26,139 bases of DNA from Butyricicoccus sp. OM04-18BH (GTDB lineage: Bacteria > Bacillota > Clostridia > Oscillospirales > Butyricicoccaceae): contig NZ_QULN01000015.1 of assembly GCF_003481705.1 (NCBI RefSeq), forward strand, positions 3,560 through 29,698, read 5' to 3'. Position 1 is the first letter of the stretch; the number at the start of each line of letters is the position of its first letter. Below are positions 7,899-14,877 of the stretch, in pieces. A model generated the notes under the pieces. It saw only the letters and a program-made list of their open reading frames with translations. It was not told where the DNA came from and did no database searches. Made by a program: the position numbers and the translations under genes.

Positions 7899-8861
7899 AT
7901 GAAGGCAGGACGCAATAAAACGATTGATTTATCTGTCGAAGAAGGGAAATCATACTTAGACAGATGCATCTCGATTTCAAAGCCGACGGATTTACAGTCG
8001 GTCATAAACAAAACCATTCTTGGGGATACTTTTTCGATTCTCCCGTTATTGCCAACAAAATTCGTTGATTTATTGATTGCAGATCCCCCCTACAACCTCG
8101 ACAAAAACTTCAATGGGAAAAAATTCAAAAAAACATCGGATGAAATGTACGAAGAGTATACCCAGTCTTGGATTAAGTCAGTATTACCATTACTCAAGGA
8201 AGACGCTACCATATATGTTTGCTGCGATTGGCAATCAAGTCCCACAATCGGCAAGGTTCTAAAAAAGTATTTCTACATTCAGAATAGAATTACTTGGCAA
8301 CGAGAGAAGGGCCGTGGAGCATTAAGCAATTGGAAAAACGGCATGGAAGATATTTGGTTTGCAACAGTGTCAAAACATTACACATTTAATGTTGATAAAG
8401 TCAAAGTACGTCGCAAAGTTATTGCTCCTTATAAGGTCGATGGAAAACCAAAGGATTGGGAAGAAACGGCAGAAGGCAATTTCAGAAATACATATCCCTC
8501 TAACTTTTGGGATGATATTTCTATTCCGTATTGGTCTATGCCGGAAAATACTGCTCATCCAACTCAAAAGCCCGAGAAACTTATAGCTAAGCTTATTCTT
8601 GCAAGTTCCAATCCCGGAAGCATCGTCTTAGACCCGTTCCTTGGTTCCGGGACAACATCGGTAACGGCAAAAAAACTTGGCAGACACTATATCGGAATAG
8701 AAGAAAACGAGCAGTATTGCGTTTGGGCCGAGAAGCGTCTGGAGATGGCGGACAACGATGCGTCTATTCAAGGATATACAGATGGTGTGTTTTGGGAAAG
8801 AAACACAACTGCATTGCAAAGGAAAACCCAAAACTCACAATTATCTATGTGGGGTGATTAA
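7899..8861 (+). CDS. DNA methyltransferase, N6-adenine/N4-cytosine, beta class
   Basis: Transfers methyl groups from S-adenosylmethionine to the exocyclic amine of adenine or cytosine in a specific DNA site. It has 320 residues. The catalytic motif ADPPYNL (61-67) comes before the AdoMet-binding motif LDPFLGSGTT (244-253), the order of the beta class. The region between (about 110-215) should hold target recognition, and HPTQKPEKL (220-228) is a standard family signature. It is in operon with the small XRE protein upstream, and the probable nuclease starts directly after its stop. The recognition site cannot be read from sequence. Confidence 0.93.
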   Translation: MKAGRNKTIDLSVEEGKSYLDRCISISKPTDLQSVINKTILGDTFSILPLLPTKFVDLLIADPPYNLDKNFNGKKFKKTSDEMYEEYTQSWIKSVLPLLKEDATIYVCCDWQSSPTIGKVLKKYFYIQNRITWQREKGRGALSNWKNGMEDIWFATVSKHYTFNVDKVKVRRKVIAPYKVDGKPKDWEETAEGNFRNTYPSNFWDDISIPYWSMPENTAHPTQKPEKLIAKLILASSNPGSIVLDPFLGSGTTSVTAKKLGRHYIGIEENEQYCVWAEKRLEMADNDASIQGYTDGVFWERNTTALQRKTQNSQLSMWGD

Positions 8862-10025
8862 ATGTATAACGAAGTCGAAATCAACCGATTAATATCTCTT
8901 ATTCAACAGCACAACGGCATTGGTGACAAGGAGGAACTCTCAAAAATTGTCCAAAATGAATTTGGACTTATTAAAGATCGAAAGGTTTTTTCAAATAAGG
9001 ATTTTGCCATTCGATTTAGTAAGTCTGAACACAAAAGGATGAGCAACACGGTTCTTTCTCTTTCGGCATTGCAGAAATACGATAGCAGGCCGTTTTTTGT
9101 ATGCATAGTAGCCTCGTCTGAGAACTATCTGCTTTTGGCAAATACAACCTTTTTGAAAAAGATAAGTCACTCCTCTCAGGAACTCCGCATCGACAATATT
9201 AAGGGGAGCTTTAATGGTAGTGACATTATATTTGATTTTCAGGGTATTGAAAACACGCCCAAAAACTTTCAATCATTATATGCCTATCACGAAGGGCTTT
9301 CTTTCCAAGATAATCTTGAGCGACTAGTTGAAAGTACAAATGGTATTGTAGGAAGAGTACAAAAATATCAAGTAACAAATTCATCAGAAGTAACCATACT
9401 CCATTCTATATCGAGAGCTACCTCTTTCGCCCAATCACCACAGTATCGTGATTTGCGTAACGATCTTGATACACGAGTGGCAAAGGTTCAGGGCGAAATT
9501 GCAATCGCTGCATTTATTGATAATGTAAATATTAGAGGGCGGATCATTGAGTATTTAATTACTGATAATGGTTCGACTCTCAAAGACCAGATAATTGCTG
9601 CACTGCGCAATAAAACACCATTACCGCAATTCAAGACTGAAGACAAATTAGGCGACTATTCTAAGGATTATGCTGATTTCGAAACAGAAACGGATATTAA
9701 GACAAAAGTAATGTTCCTTGATGGAAATCCTAAGGCCTATAATGTTGATAAATTGCTAGAATTTTTGGCGAAGGATAAATCCGTATATATGATTTACTTG
9801 CTTGGCGTAGGGACAAACGGAGAAATAGTTGCACGACTTTGCTCTGTTTTCGACGAAAGATTAATTGGAAGTACTAATCTAATTCATCACTGGGCTGGGC
9901 GAAATTCTCGTGGGGTTGCACAGTTTATGGGGCATGGCCTTGTGCAAATCCTTGAAGATAAAGACGAGACTAGAATATCAGAGACGCAGGCAAAAGGCTT
10001 TATTGAAAGCCTTATTGAGCGCTAG
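8862..10025 (+). CDS. Probable type II restriction endonuclease partner of the methyltransferase
   Basis: A 387-residue protein I cannot place in a named enzyme family. It starts immediately after the methyltransferase stop, the usual place for the partner nuclease. Residues 224-233 (IRGRIIEYLI) read as the glutamate-bearing helix often found in PD-(D/E)xK nucleases. ADFETETDIKTKV (271-283) gives an acidic strand ending D278-I-K280, a plausible D-x-K metal site. The predicted strand VYMIYLLGV follows at 308-316. The N-terminal 200 residues lack known motifs and may read DNA sequence. Base composition is AT-rich like its operon neighbours. The nuclease assignment is inference from context plus these motifs. 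Confidence 0.6.
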   Translation: MYNEVEINRLISLIQQHNGIGDKEELSKIVQNEFGLIKDRKVFSNKDFAIRFSKSEHKRMSNTVLSLSALQKYDSRPFFVCIVASSENYLLLANTTFLKKISHSSQELRIDNIKGSFNGSDIIFDFQGIENTPKNFQSLYAYHEGLSFQDNLERLVESTNGIVGRVQKYQVTNSSEVTILHSISRATSFAQSPQYRDLRNDLDTRVAKVQGEIAIAAFIDNVNIRGRIIEYLITDNGSTLKDQIIAALRNKTPLPQFKTEDKLGDYSKDYADFETETDIKTKVMFLDGNPKAYNVDKLLEFLAKDKSVYMIYLLGVGTNGEIVARLCSVFDERLIGSTNLIHHWAGRNSRGVAQFMGHGLVQILEDKDETRISETQAKGFIESLIER

Positions 10026-10069
10026 GAAGAATTATATTTAATCAATTAGAGGCATTGGAGGGGATAAAG

Positions 10070-11116
10070 GTGTATAAAAACAGAATTGAGCTATACCGTC
10101 AGCTAGAAGAAGCGTTAGATTCAAAAGTGCTCGTCTATGTTACTAGTGATAGAACTGGCTTTGAAACGCAAATTGCACAAGATGTTATTGATCTATTTAT
10201 TAATCATCTCGATAAAATTGGTATCACAGAAAAAATATCCTTGTATCTTTATACTCGTGGCGGAGATACGGCTGCCGCATGGAATATTGTAAATTTATTA
10301 CGACAGTATTGTGATAAATTGGAAGTAGTAATTCCTCACAAGGCGCATAGTGCAGGAACGCTAATAAGTATTGGTGCAAATTCTATTATAATGACAAAGC
10401 AGGCCACATTGGGGCCAATTGACCCAAGCATCAACACTCCGTTAAATCCTCCTATACCCAATAACCCTACGGCAACAATGCCAGTTAGCGTTGAGGCCGT
10501 AAAAGGTTATCTGGAGTTTGCAAAGGAAGAGTTGTCAATTAAAGATGATATGGCGCTGGCGAATATCTTTACAAAACTATCAGAAAGCGTACATCCTTTG
10601 GTTCTTGGTAATGTATACCGTTCTCGTGCCCAAATCAAAATGCTTGCAGAAAAATTGCTAATTAACCAGATTACAGATCCAAATAAAATTAAGCAAATCA
10701 TAGCATTCCTGTGCAGTGAGTCTGGAAGCCACGATTATACGATTAATCGCCGTGAGGCAAAGGACAACCTTGGTCTTAATGTCATAAAACCAGACGATTC
10801 ATTGTATGCTATTATTAAAGCCATTTACGATGATATTGGTTGCGAATTAGGATTCGGTGAAACTTTTGATCCAAGAGCAATGTTAAAATCCCCCAATGGT
10901 GAATATACTATTACAAGAGGGCTGGTTGAAAGTCTACCAGGTGGTAGTTACGCATTTGTTTCGAGCGGCAGAATCTCTCAACAAATTATTTCAACGCCAG
11001 CTGGACAACAACAGCGTATTAATGATGATAGAATGTTTGAGGGGTGGAAACACGAATTTGAATCCGAATTTGATAGAAAGGACGATGAGGCAAGTGCTGG
11101 AACAAGTACAATATAA
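10070..11116 (+). CDS. SDH-family Clp-fold serine protease linked to the restriction genes
   Basis: A 348-residue protein of the serine-dehydrogenase-proteinase (SDH) family in the ClpP/crotonase fold. GTG at 10070 is chosen because GGAGGGG at 10057-10063 is correctly spaced. The TTG at 10055 overlaps that site. Visible landmarks are SLYLYTRGGDTAAAW (57-71), forming the oxyanion-side glycine turn, nucleophile Ser94 in HKAHSAGTLIS (90-100), and LGPIDPS (114-120). About 230 further residues follow the core. No signal peptide or membrane segment is seen, so it is cytoplasmic. It lies 44 bases after the nuclease gene in the same AT-rich operon, implying a role in the cassette. Its target is unknown. 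Confidence 0.8.
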   Translation: MYKNRIELYRQLEEALDSKVLVYVTSDRTGFETQIAQDVIDLFINHLDKIGITEKISLYLYTRGGDTAAAWNIVNLLRQYCDKLEVVIPHKAHSAGTLISIGANSIIMTKQATLGPIDPSINTPLNPPIPNNPTATMPVSVEAVKGYLEFAKEELSIKDDMALANIFTKLSESVHPLVLGNVYRSRAQIKMLAEKLLINQITDPNKIKQIIAFLCSESGSHDYTINRREAKDNLGLNVIKPDDSLYAIIKAIYDDIGCELGFGETFDPRAMLKSPNGEYTITRGLVESLPGGSYAFVSSGRISQQIISTPAGQQQRINDDRMFEGWKHEFESEFDRKDDEASAGTSTI

Positions 11117-11385
11117 TACATTTAGTTTAACAGCATCGGCAAACTACAGTTCTACATCGACTTCTGTGCCTTGCTCATTTATTGAGATATTGAAAAATTC
11201 TACCATAATTATTGGGCATACCGAATTAGGTCAAAAGGATGTCAGTTGTACTCGCAACGAGAAAAGCTGACAACAAAATGACAACGGGAATTATGATACA
11301 CCATAATTCTTGGATAATCTAAGCAATCCTGATAATCGGAGCTAAACGGTCTATACAAAATCGTTTAGGTCACTGTTTCAGGGAG
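11117..11385 (+). other. Right end of the IME, non-coding
   Basis: I see no supported gene here. It contains the 18-bp arm repeat at 11268-11285 and, inverted, the 15-bp arm repeat at 11306-11320, then about 65 bases to the att core. No clear terminator for the cargo operon was found. Confidence 0.6.
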
Positions 11386-11399
11386 CGAGTGGGAATGAT
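11386..11399 (+). repeat. attR core, direct repeat copy 2
   Basis: CGAGTGGGAATGAT is identical to the 3' end of guaA at 1881-1894. It marks the right boundary of the IME, where the displaced guaA-distal sequence resumes. Confidence 0.88.
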
Positions 11400-11536
11400 T
11401 TCAGAGGTCAAAAAAAGCCCGTAAACACTGGACTTTTTAAGCCTTGATGCCCCTCGTGGCAGCGATTTGGCAACAGAATTTCATTATTCTCAAGAAAAGA
11501 GCTATCTGATTTCAAATGAAGTCAGATAGCTCTTTT
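11400..11536 (+). repeat. Diverged copy of the IME left end beyond attR
   Basis: Collinear with 1895-2035: shared CTGGACTTTTT, CCCC-CGTGG, a decayed arm repeat (GGCAGCGATTTGGCAAC against the intact version), ATTCTCAAGAA, and a nearly identical terminator hairpin (11495-11536). Similarity outside the core is not expected between an element and unoccupied host DNA. This stretch is therefore probably the remnant of an earlier related insertion, or the element captured this host segment long ago. Confidence 0.6.
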
Positions 11537-11766
11537 GGTTTTCTGGATTTTCCTAGGCTGATTCCAAAAACGTTTTCTACAGAGAGATGAGTGAAAGTGG
11601 CTCGTTTTTCGTTTCCCCTATATTTGAGTATGGTTTTGGTCGCAGATTCCTCAGACGGAGATAAATATGCTCCATATCCCGCCCAAAACACATCAAAGTA
11701 TTTTCTGGAATTTAGATTCCGGTATTGATAGCACTGATCATCTAATCTCTGCCGCACCTGCATCCC
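11537..11766. other. Gene-free stretch before the riboswitch promoter
   Basis: No reading frame here has a convincing start and ribosome binding site. A minus-strand frame of about 100 codons crosses the stretch but also covers the riboswitch and its promoter. It may include the remains of a gene carried by an older insertion. Nothing recognisable was seen. Confidence 0.4.
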
Positions 11767-11795
11767 TTGACAAACGCTGTGATGGCTGTTATGAT
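11767..11795 (+). promoter_or_regulatory. Promoter of the guanine deaminase gene
   Basis: A perfect TTGACA (11767-11772) and TATGAT (11790-11795) are separated by 17 bp. Transcription should begin around 11802, ten bases before the riboswitch aptamer. Confidence 0.85.
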
Positions 11796-11811
11796 AGCAA
11801 TGGAAAAAGAG

Positions 11812-11876
11812 CTCATATAATCTCGCTGTCATGGCGCGAGAGTTTCTACGAGACCGCCGGAAGGTCTCACTATGAG
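11812..11876 (+). promoter_or_regulatory. Purine riboswitch aptamer, guanine type
   Basis: P1 is CTCATA (11812-11817) with TATGAG (11871-11876). P2 is TCTCGC (11821-11826) with GCGAGA (11836-11841), with a GTCATGG-like loop. J2/3 is TTTCTAC. P3 is GAGACC (11850-11855) with GGTCTC (11863-11868) and a 7-base loop. The J3/1 ACTATG element carries C at 11870, corresponding to C74 of the xpt aptamer, which selects guanine rather than adenine. It lies directly upstream of a terminator and guanine deaminase, so the ligand is the enzyme's substrate. Confidence 0.9.
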
Positions 11877-11917
11877 TGTCCGCTGATGGTAATTCCCCAT
11901 CTGACGGGCACTTTTTT
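11876..11917 (+). terminator. Riboswitch-linked terminator
   Basis: GTGTCCG...GATGG (from 11876) pairs with CCATC...CGGGCAC (ending 11911), followed by six T. The 5' arm starts at the last base of the aptamer's P1, so ligand-stabilised P1 and terminator compete only weakly. Whether guanine turns the gene on or off is not settled by the sequence. Confidence 0.8.
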
Positions 11918-11948
11918 CATGCCCAGATTACGGAAAGGATGAAAAAAT

Positions 11949-13262
11949 ATGAAACTTCTGAAGGGCGACATCGTCCACGCACCTGCGCTCGGAGCACTCG
12001 AGACCATCCCGGACGGCGCGCTGCTGCTCGATGACGACGGCACGATCTGCGAGGTACTGCACGAGCAGCCGCAGGATTTCGACGGTGAGGTATTCGACTG
12101 CACCGGAAAACTCATCATGCAGTCGTTCGCTGATATGCATCTGCACGCGCCGCAGTTCCCGAACGTCGGCACAGGCATGGATCTGCCGCTGCTCGACTGG
12201 CTGAAAACCTACACCTTCCCGGTCGAAGCGAAATTTGCTGACCTCAGCTACGCGCGCCGCGTCTACCGCAGACTCGCGCGCGACCTCATCGCGAACGGCA
12301 CCACACGTGTGTGCATGTTCTCCTCCCTGCATACGGACGCAACGCTTGTGCTGATGGAGGAGCTGGAACGTGCGGGCGTGACCGGCTTTGTCGGTAAGGT
12401 AAACATGGACCGCAACGGCGGAGAAAATCTTCAGGAGACCACCGGAGACTCCATCCGCGAGACACAGCGCTGGCTCAAAGAATGCAGCCGTTTCACCCAC
12501 ATCAAGCCGATCCTGACGCCGCGCTTCACTCCTGCCTGCACGGATGAGCTGATGGCCGCGCTCGGAAAGATTTCTGCGGAAAAGGGTCTGTATGTGCAGT
12601 CGCATCTTTCGGAAAACCTCGATGAGATCGCGTGGGTGCGCGAGCTGCACCCCGACTGCGCGCAGTACTGGGAGAGCTACGATAAATTCGGTCTGTGGAA
12701 GGACCACACCATCATGGCGCACTGCGTCCACTCGGATGCGCGCGAGCGCAGCGCCATCCGTCAGGCCGGTGTTGTCGTCGCGCACTGCCCGGACTCCAAC
12801 ATCAACCTGTGTAGCGGCATCGCGCCGGTGCGGCAGATGCTGAATGAGGGCCTCTGGGTTACGCTCGGCTCGGACATTGCCGCAGGCTCGTCGCTTTCCG
12901 GCAGCCAGATGGTCACGATGAGCATCCGCGCCTCCAAAATCCGCCACTTTACCGACCCGGAAAAACCGGCTTTTCTGACCGTTCCCGAGGCGTACTACCT
13001 CGGCACGACATCCGGCCACCGCTATTTCGGCGCCGGAAACGGCTTTGCCGCAGGCGACCGACTGCACGCCGTTGCAGTCGACGACCGCGATTTTACGGAA
13101 ACACCGCGGGCGCTCAGCCTGTCCGAGCGCCTCGAGCGCGCGCTGTACACGATGACCGCCGCGAACGTCTGCGCGGTATGGTCGGAGGGCCGTCTGGTGC
13201 TCGACCGCCGCACGGCCGCACCCGTCCGGAAAACCGCCGCCCGCTCGCGAAAACTCGGATGA
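11949..13262 (+). CDS. guaD: Guanine deaminase
   Basis: Hydrolyses guanine to xanthine and ammonia. It is a 437-residue amidohydrolase. The metal-binding motif DMHLHAPQFP is at 62-71 (His64, His66), followed by QSHLSEN (His219, Glu222), AHCVHSD (His258) and LGSDIAAG (Asp309), all in their usual order and spacing. AAAGG lies about 10 bases before ATG 11949. It stands behind a guanine riboswitch, and xdhC and moaC follow a few kilobases away, consistent with purine breakdown. In the ancestral arrangement it probably followed guaA directly before the IME insertion. Confidence 0.95.
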   Translation: MKLLKGDIVHAPALGALETIPDGALLLDDDGTICEVLHEQPQDFDGEVFDCTGKLIMQSFADMHLHAPQFPNVGTGMDLPLLDWLKTYTFPVEAKFADLSYARRVYRRLARDLIANGTTRVCMFSSLHTDATLVLMEELERAGVTGFVGKVNMDRNGGENLQETTGDSIRETQRWLKECSRFTHIKPILTPRFTPACTDELMAALGKISAEKGLYVQSHLSENLDEIAWVRELHPDCAQYWESYDKFGLWKDHTIMAHCVHSDARERSAIRQAGVVVAHCPDSNINLCSGIAPVRQMLNEGLWVTLGSDIAAGSSLSGSQMVTMSIRASKIRHFTDPEKPAFLTVPEAYYLGTTSGHRYFGAGNGFAAGDRLHAVAVDDRDFTETPRALSLSERLERALYTMTAANVCAVWSEGRLVLDRRTAAPVRKTAARSRKLG

Positions 13263-13327
13263 TTTCTGCGCCGTTTTATGGTATACTTTCAGTAGGATAG
13301 GACAATTCTTCTGACGGAGGGGATCAT

Positions 13328-14203
13328 ATGAAAAAACGGTTCAGCAAAGCCGCGCGGCAGACCATGCTCGCCGCGGCAACGCTCGCGCTGCTTTTCGCGC
13401 CGTTCGTGTGTTTCGGCGTGCAAAAGATAAGGACCGATGCCTTGGACAGCGCATTTCTCTGGAGCATACACACTCCGCACGATGTGGAAACCTTTCTGTC
13501 TGAACACGGTCTCCGCCCGGACAGCATGCCGGTCTCCGGTACGCCGGACTGGTATCAGCTCCGCGTTTTTCTTTCCATCGCCTCCTGTAACAAAGGATGG
13601 GATACGTCGGTCATTCTTCAGTATAAGGACGCGCAGGGAAACCCGACCGTGCAGCGCTCCGGCCTGTTCGCGAGCTGTGTCGACAGCGTTTATTCCCTTG
13701 ATTTCACCGATTTCGCCGCCAAAGATCTGCGCGCGCTCTACGCCTGTCCGAGCGGCTGCTCCATACAGCTTTACGGCAAGCTCGTGACGACGGAATACTG
13801 GAAGATCATGTGTCTGAACCGCGTATGCATCGACGGAACCGAATGGACAGCGCAGACGCCGGTCGAGGAAACCGACCATTACGAAATCAGATCGGATGAC
13901 CTGCGCTGGAACTTTGAAAACAGAGCCGAGCTCGAAAGCTATCTCGATGTAGTGAAAGTCTTTCCTGCGGCGACCAAGGAGCTCTGCGGCGAGGAGCTCT
14001 CCCGCGATGAATCCGAACTGCTGACCAGCAGAGACGGACCTTCGTACATACGGGGTTCCATCAGCTATGGAACGGTTTTCGCCCGGCACGCTGTCAACTG
14101 GCATGATGACCTCTTTCCGAAACTTCGAGTGCTTGCCCTCCGCACCGCTGCGCTGTACCTGCTGTCCCTGTTTGCGCTTTACAGATTTTTCTTCCGCGAA
14201 TAA
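13328..14203 (+). CDS. Membrane-anchored protein of unknown function
   Basis: A 291-residue protein I do not recognise. The N-terminus has a basic start (MKKRFSKAARQ) and a hydrophobic stretch (about 13-30), and a second hydrophobic segment lies near the C-terminus (about 270-287: LRTAALYLLSLFALYRFFF). The middle of about 235 residues is soluble and holds several cysteines, so it is probably outside the cell between two membrane spans. GGAGGGG precedes the ATG at 13328. A TATACT -10 box lies about 45 bases upstream, giving it its own transcript. No catalytic motif was seen. Confidence 0.75.
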   Translation: MKKRFSKAARQTMLAAATLALLFAPFVCFGVQKIRTDALDSAFLWSIHTPHDVETFLSEHGLRPDSMPVSGTPDWYQLRVFLSIASCNKGWDTSVILQYKDAQGNPTVQRSGLFASCVDSVYSLDFTDFAAKDLRALYACPSGCSIQLYGKLVTTEYWKIMCLNRVCIDGTEWTAQTPVEETDHYEIRSDDLRWNFENRAELESYLDVVKVFPAATKELCGEELSRDESELLTSRDGPSYIRGSISYGTVFARHAVNWHDDLFPKLRVLALRTAALYLLSLFALYRFFFRE

Positions 14204-14251
14204 TCCCCCTCCCTTTCGGTTATACTTCTCCCGAAAAGGAGGCGGATCTCT

Positions 14252-14437
14252 GTGAACGCTTGTGTAAATGATGATGCCTGCATCGGCTGCGGCCTGTGCA
14301 CCAATATTGCGCCTGCCGTGTTCGAGCTGAACGACGTCGGCAAGGCTTATGCACTCGATACGGCGGAGGAAAACCGCAGCGCCGTGCAGGAGGCCATCGA
14401 CGCCTGCCCCACCGCGGCGATCTCGTGGACGGACTGA
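14252..14437 (+). CDS. Small [4Fe-4S] ferredoxin
   Basis: A 61-residue electron carrier with one cluster motif, CIGCGLC (10-16 region), and the fourth ligand in DACPTAAI near the C-terminus (about 51). This makes it a single-cluster ferredoxin rather than the common two-cluster clostridial type. GTG at 14252 is used as start because AAAGGAGG lies just upstream. A terminator follows at once. The redox partner is not evident from neighbours. Confidence 0.9.
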   Translation: MNACVNDDACIGCGLCTNIAPAVFELNDVGKAYALDTAEENRSAVQEAIDACPTAAISWTD

Positions 14438-14447
14438 CAGCAAAAAG

Positions 14448-14489
14448 GCCGGAGAGTCTGGGATTTTGTTCCCTGCTCTCCGGCTTTTT
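14448..14489 (+). terminator. Bidirectional terminator
   Basis: GCCGGAGAG (14448-14456) pairs with CTCTCCGGC (14476-14484). T5 follows on plus, and A5 precedes on plus (T5 on minus). It serves the ferredoxin gene and the convergent small acidic gene. Confidence 0.9.
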
Positions 14490-14495
14490 CTCTTA

Positions 14496-14711
14496 TTACT
14501 CCTCAAGGCGGTCGAGAATATCGTCCGCGATATCCTCGAGCTTTTCGTGCTGTTCGCTCCACTCGTCGTATGCCTCGGATGCCATGTCCTCCGGCTCGTC
14601 CTCGTCGAGGCGCGCGATGCGCTCGCGTATCTCCGCGAGATAATCCCGGAGCACGTCGGCGTCCATCGCGTCGATGTCGGGCGCGGCGCCGAGTTCAATG
14701 ATCTGTGCCAT
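14496..14711 (-). CDS. Small acidic helical protein of unknown function
   Basis: A 71-residue, strongly acidic protein (many Asp and Glu: LDEDEPEDMASEAYDEW, then EKLEDIADDILDRLEE), probably all helix. AAAGGGGAGAG stands upstream of ATG 14711. It is convergent with the ferredoxin gene. I know no family for it. The clean start, RBS and shared terminator support that it is real. Confidence 0.7.
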   Translation of the reverse strand: MAQIIELGAAPDIDAMDADVLRDYLAEIRERIARLDEDEPEDMASEAYDEWSEQHEKLEDIADDILDRLEE

Positions 14712-14777
14712 GTCTGCTCTCCCCTTTTCCGTTTGTTATGCTTCCATAATACCAAGCCGCTCGCCGTTCGTCAATGG

Positions 14778-14806
14778 TTGCCTTTTTCCATGTTCTGTGC
14801 TATACT
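14778..14806 (+). promoter_or_regulatory. Promoter for the secreted-protein operon
   Basis: TTGCCT (14778-14783) and TATACT (14801-14806) have a 17-bp spacer. A hairpin (CCGCTTTC with GAAAGCGG, about 14824-14848) lies in the short leader. Because transcription should start near 14812, a TTG start at 14809 is excluded. Confidence 0.7.
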
Positions 14807-14877
14807 GATTGCACAGCATACCGCCGCTTTCTTTTTTCGCGAAAGCGGCTTCGACCTTTCCAAAGGAGAACAGAGGA

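Larger units (their letters stand above)
1881..11399 (+). mobile_element. Integrative mobilizable element (IME) in the 3' end of guaA
   Basis: A 14-bp direct repeat (CGAGTGGGAATGAT) occurs at 1881-1894, across the guaA stop codon, and again at 11386-11399, with 9.5 kb between. Inside are a divergent XRE regulator, an excisionase-like gene, a tyrosine integrase, MobC, a RepA-like ATPase, an oriT candidate, a MobV relaxase and TnpV, then a restriction-modification-like cargo. There is no type IV secretion or coupling-protein gene, so it should be mobilized by a helper. The guaA 3' end is a known integration hotspot for such elements. The relaxase-TnpV pair resembles the tnpZ/tnpV part of Tn4451, but the recombinase here is a tyrosine integrase. 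Confidence 0.9.

Noticed and set aside
11512..11832. Minus frame of 106 codons between attR and guaD
   Set aside because: It overlaps the guaD promoter and the riboswitch on the other strand and lacks a ribosome site. A decayed gene piece within it is possible but not supported.
13289..14755. Long minus frame through the membrane-protein and ferredoxin genes
   Set aside because: It crosses a terminator and two plus genes with good ribosome sites. Its translation is Arg/Ser-rich without motifs.
14809..14877. Earlier TTG start for the exported protein
   Set aside because: It lies 3 bases after the -10 box, before the expected transcription start.
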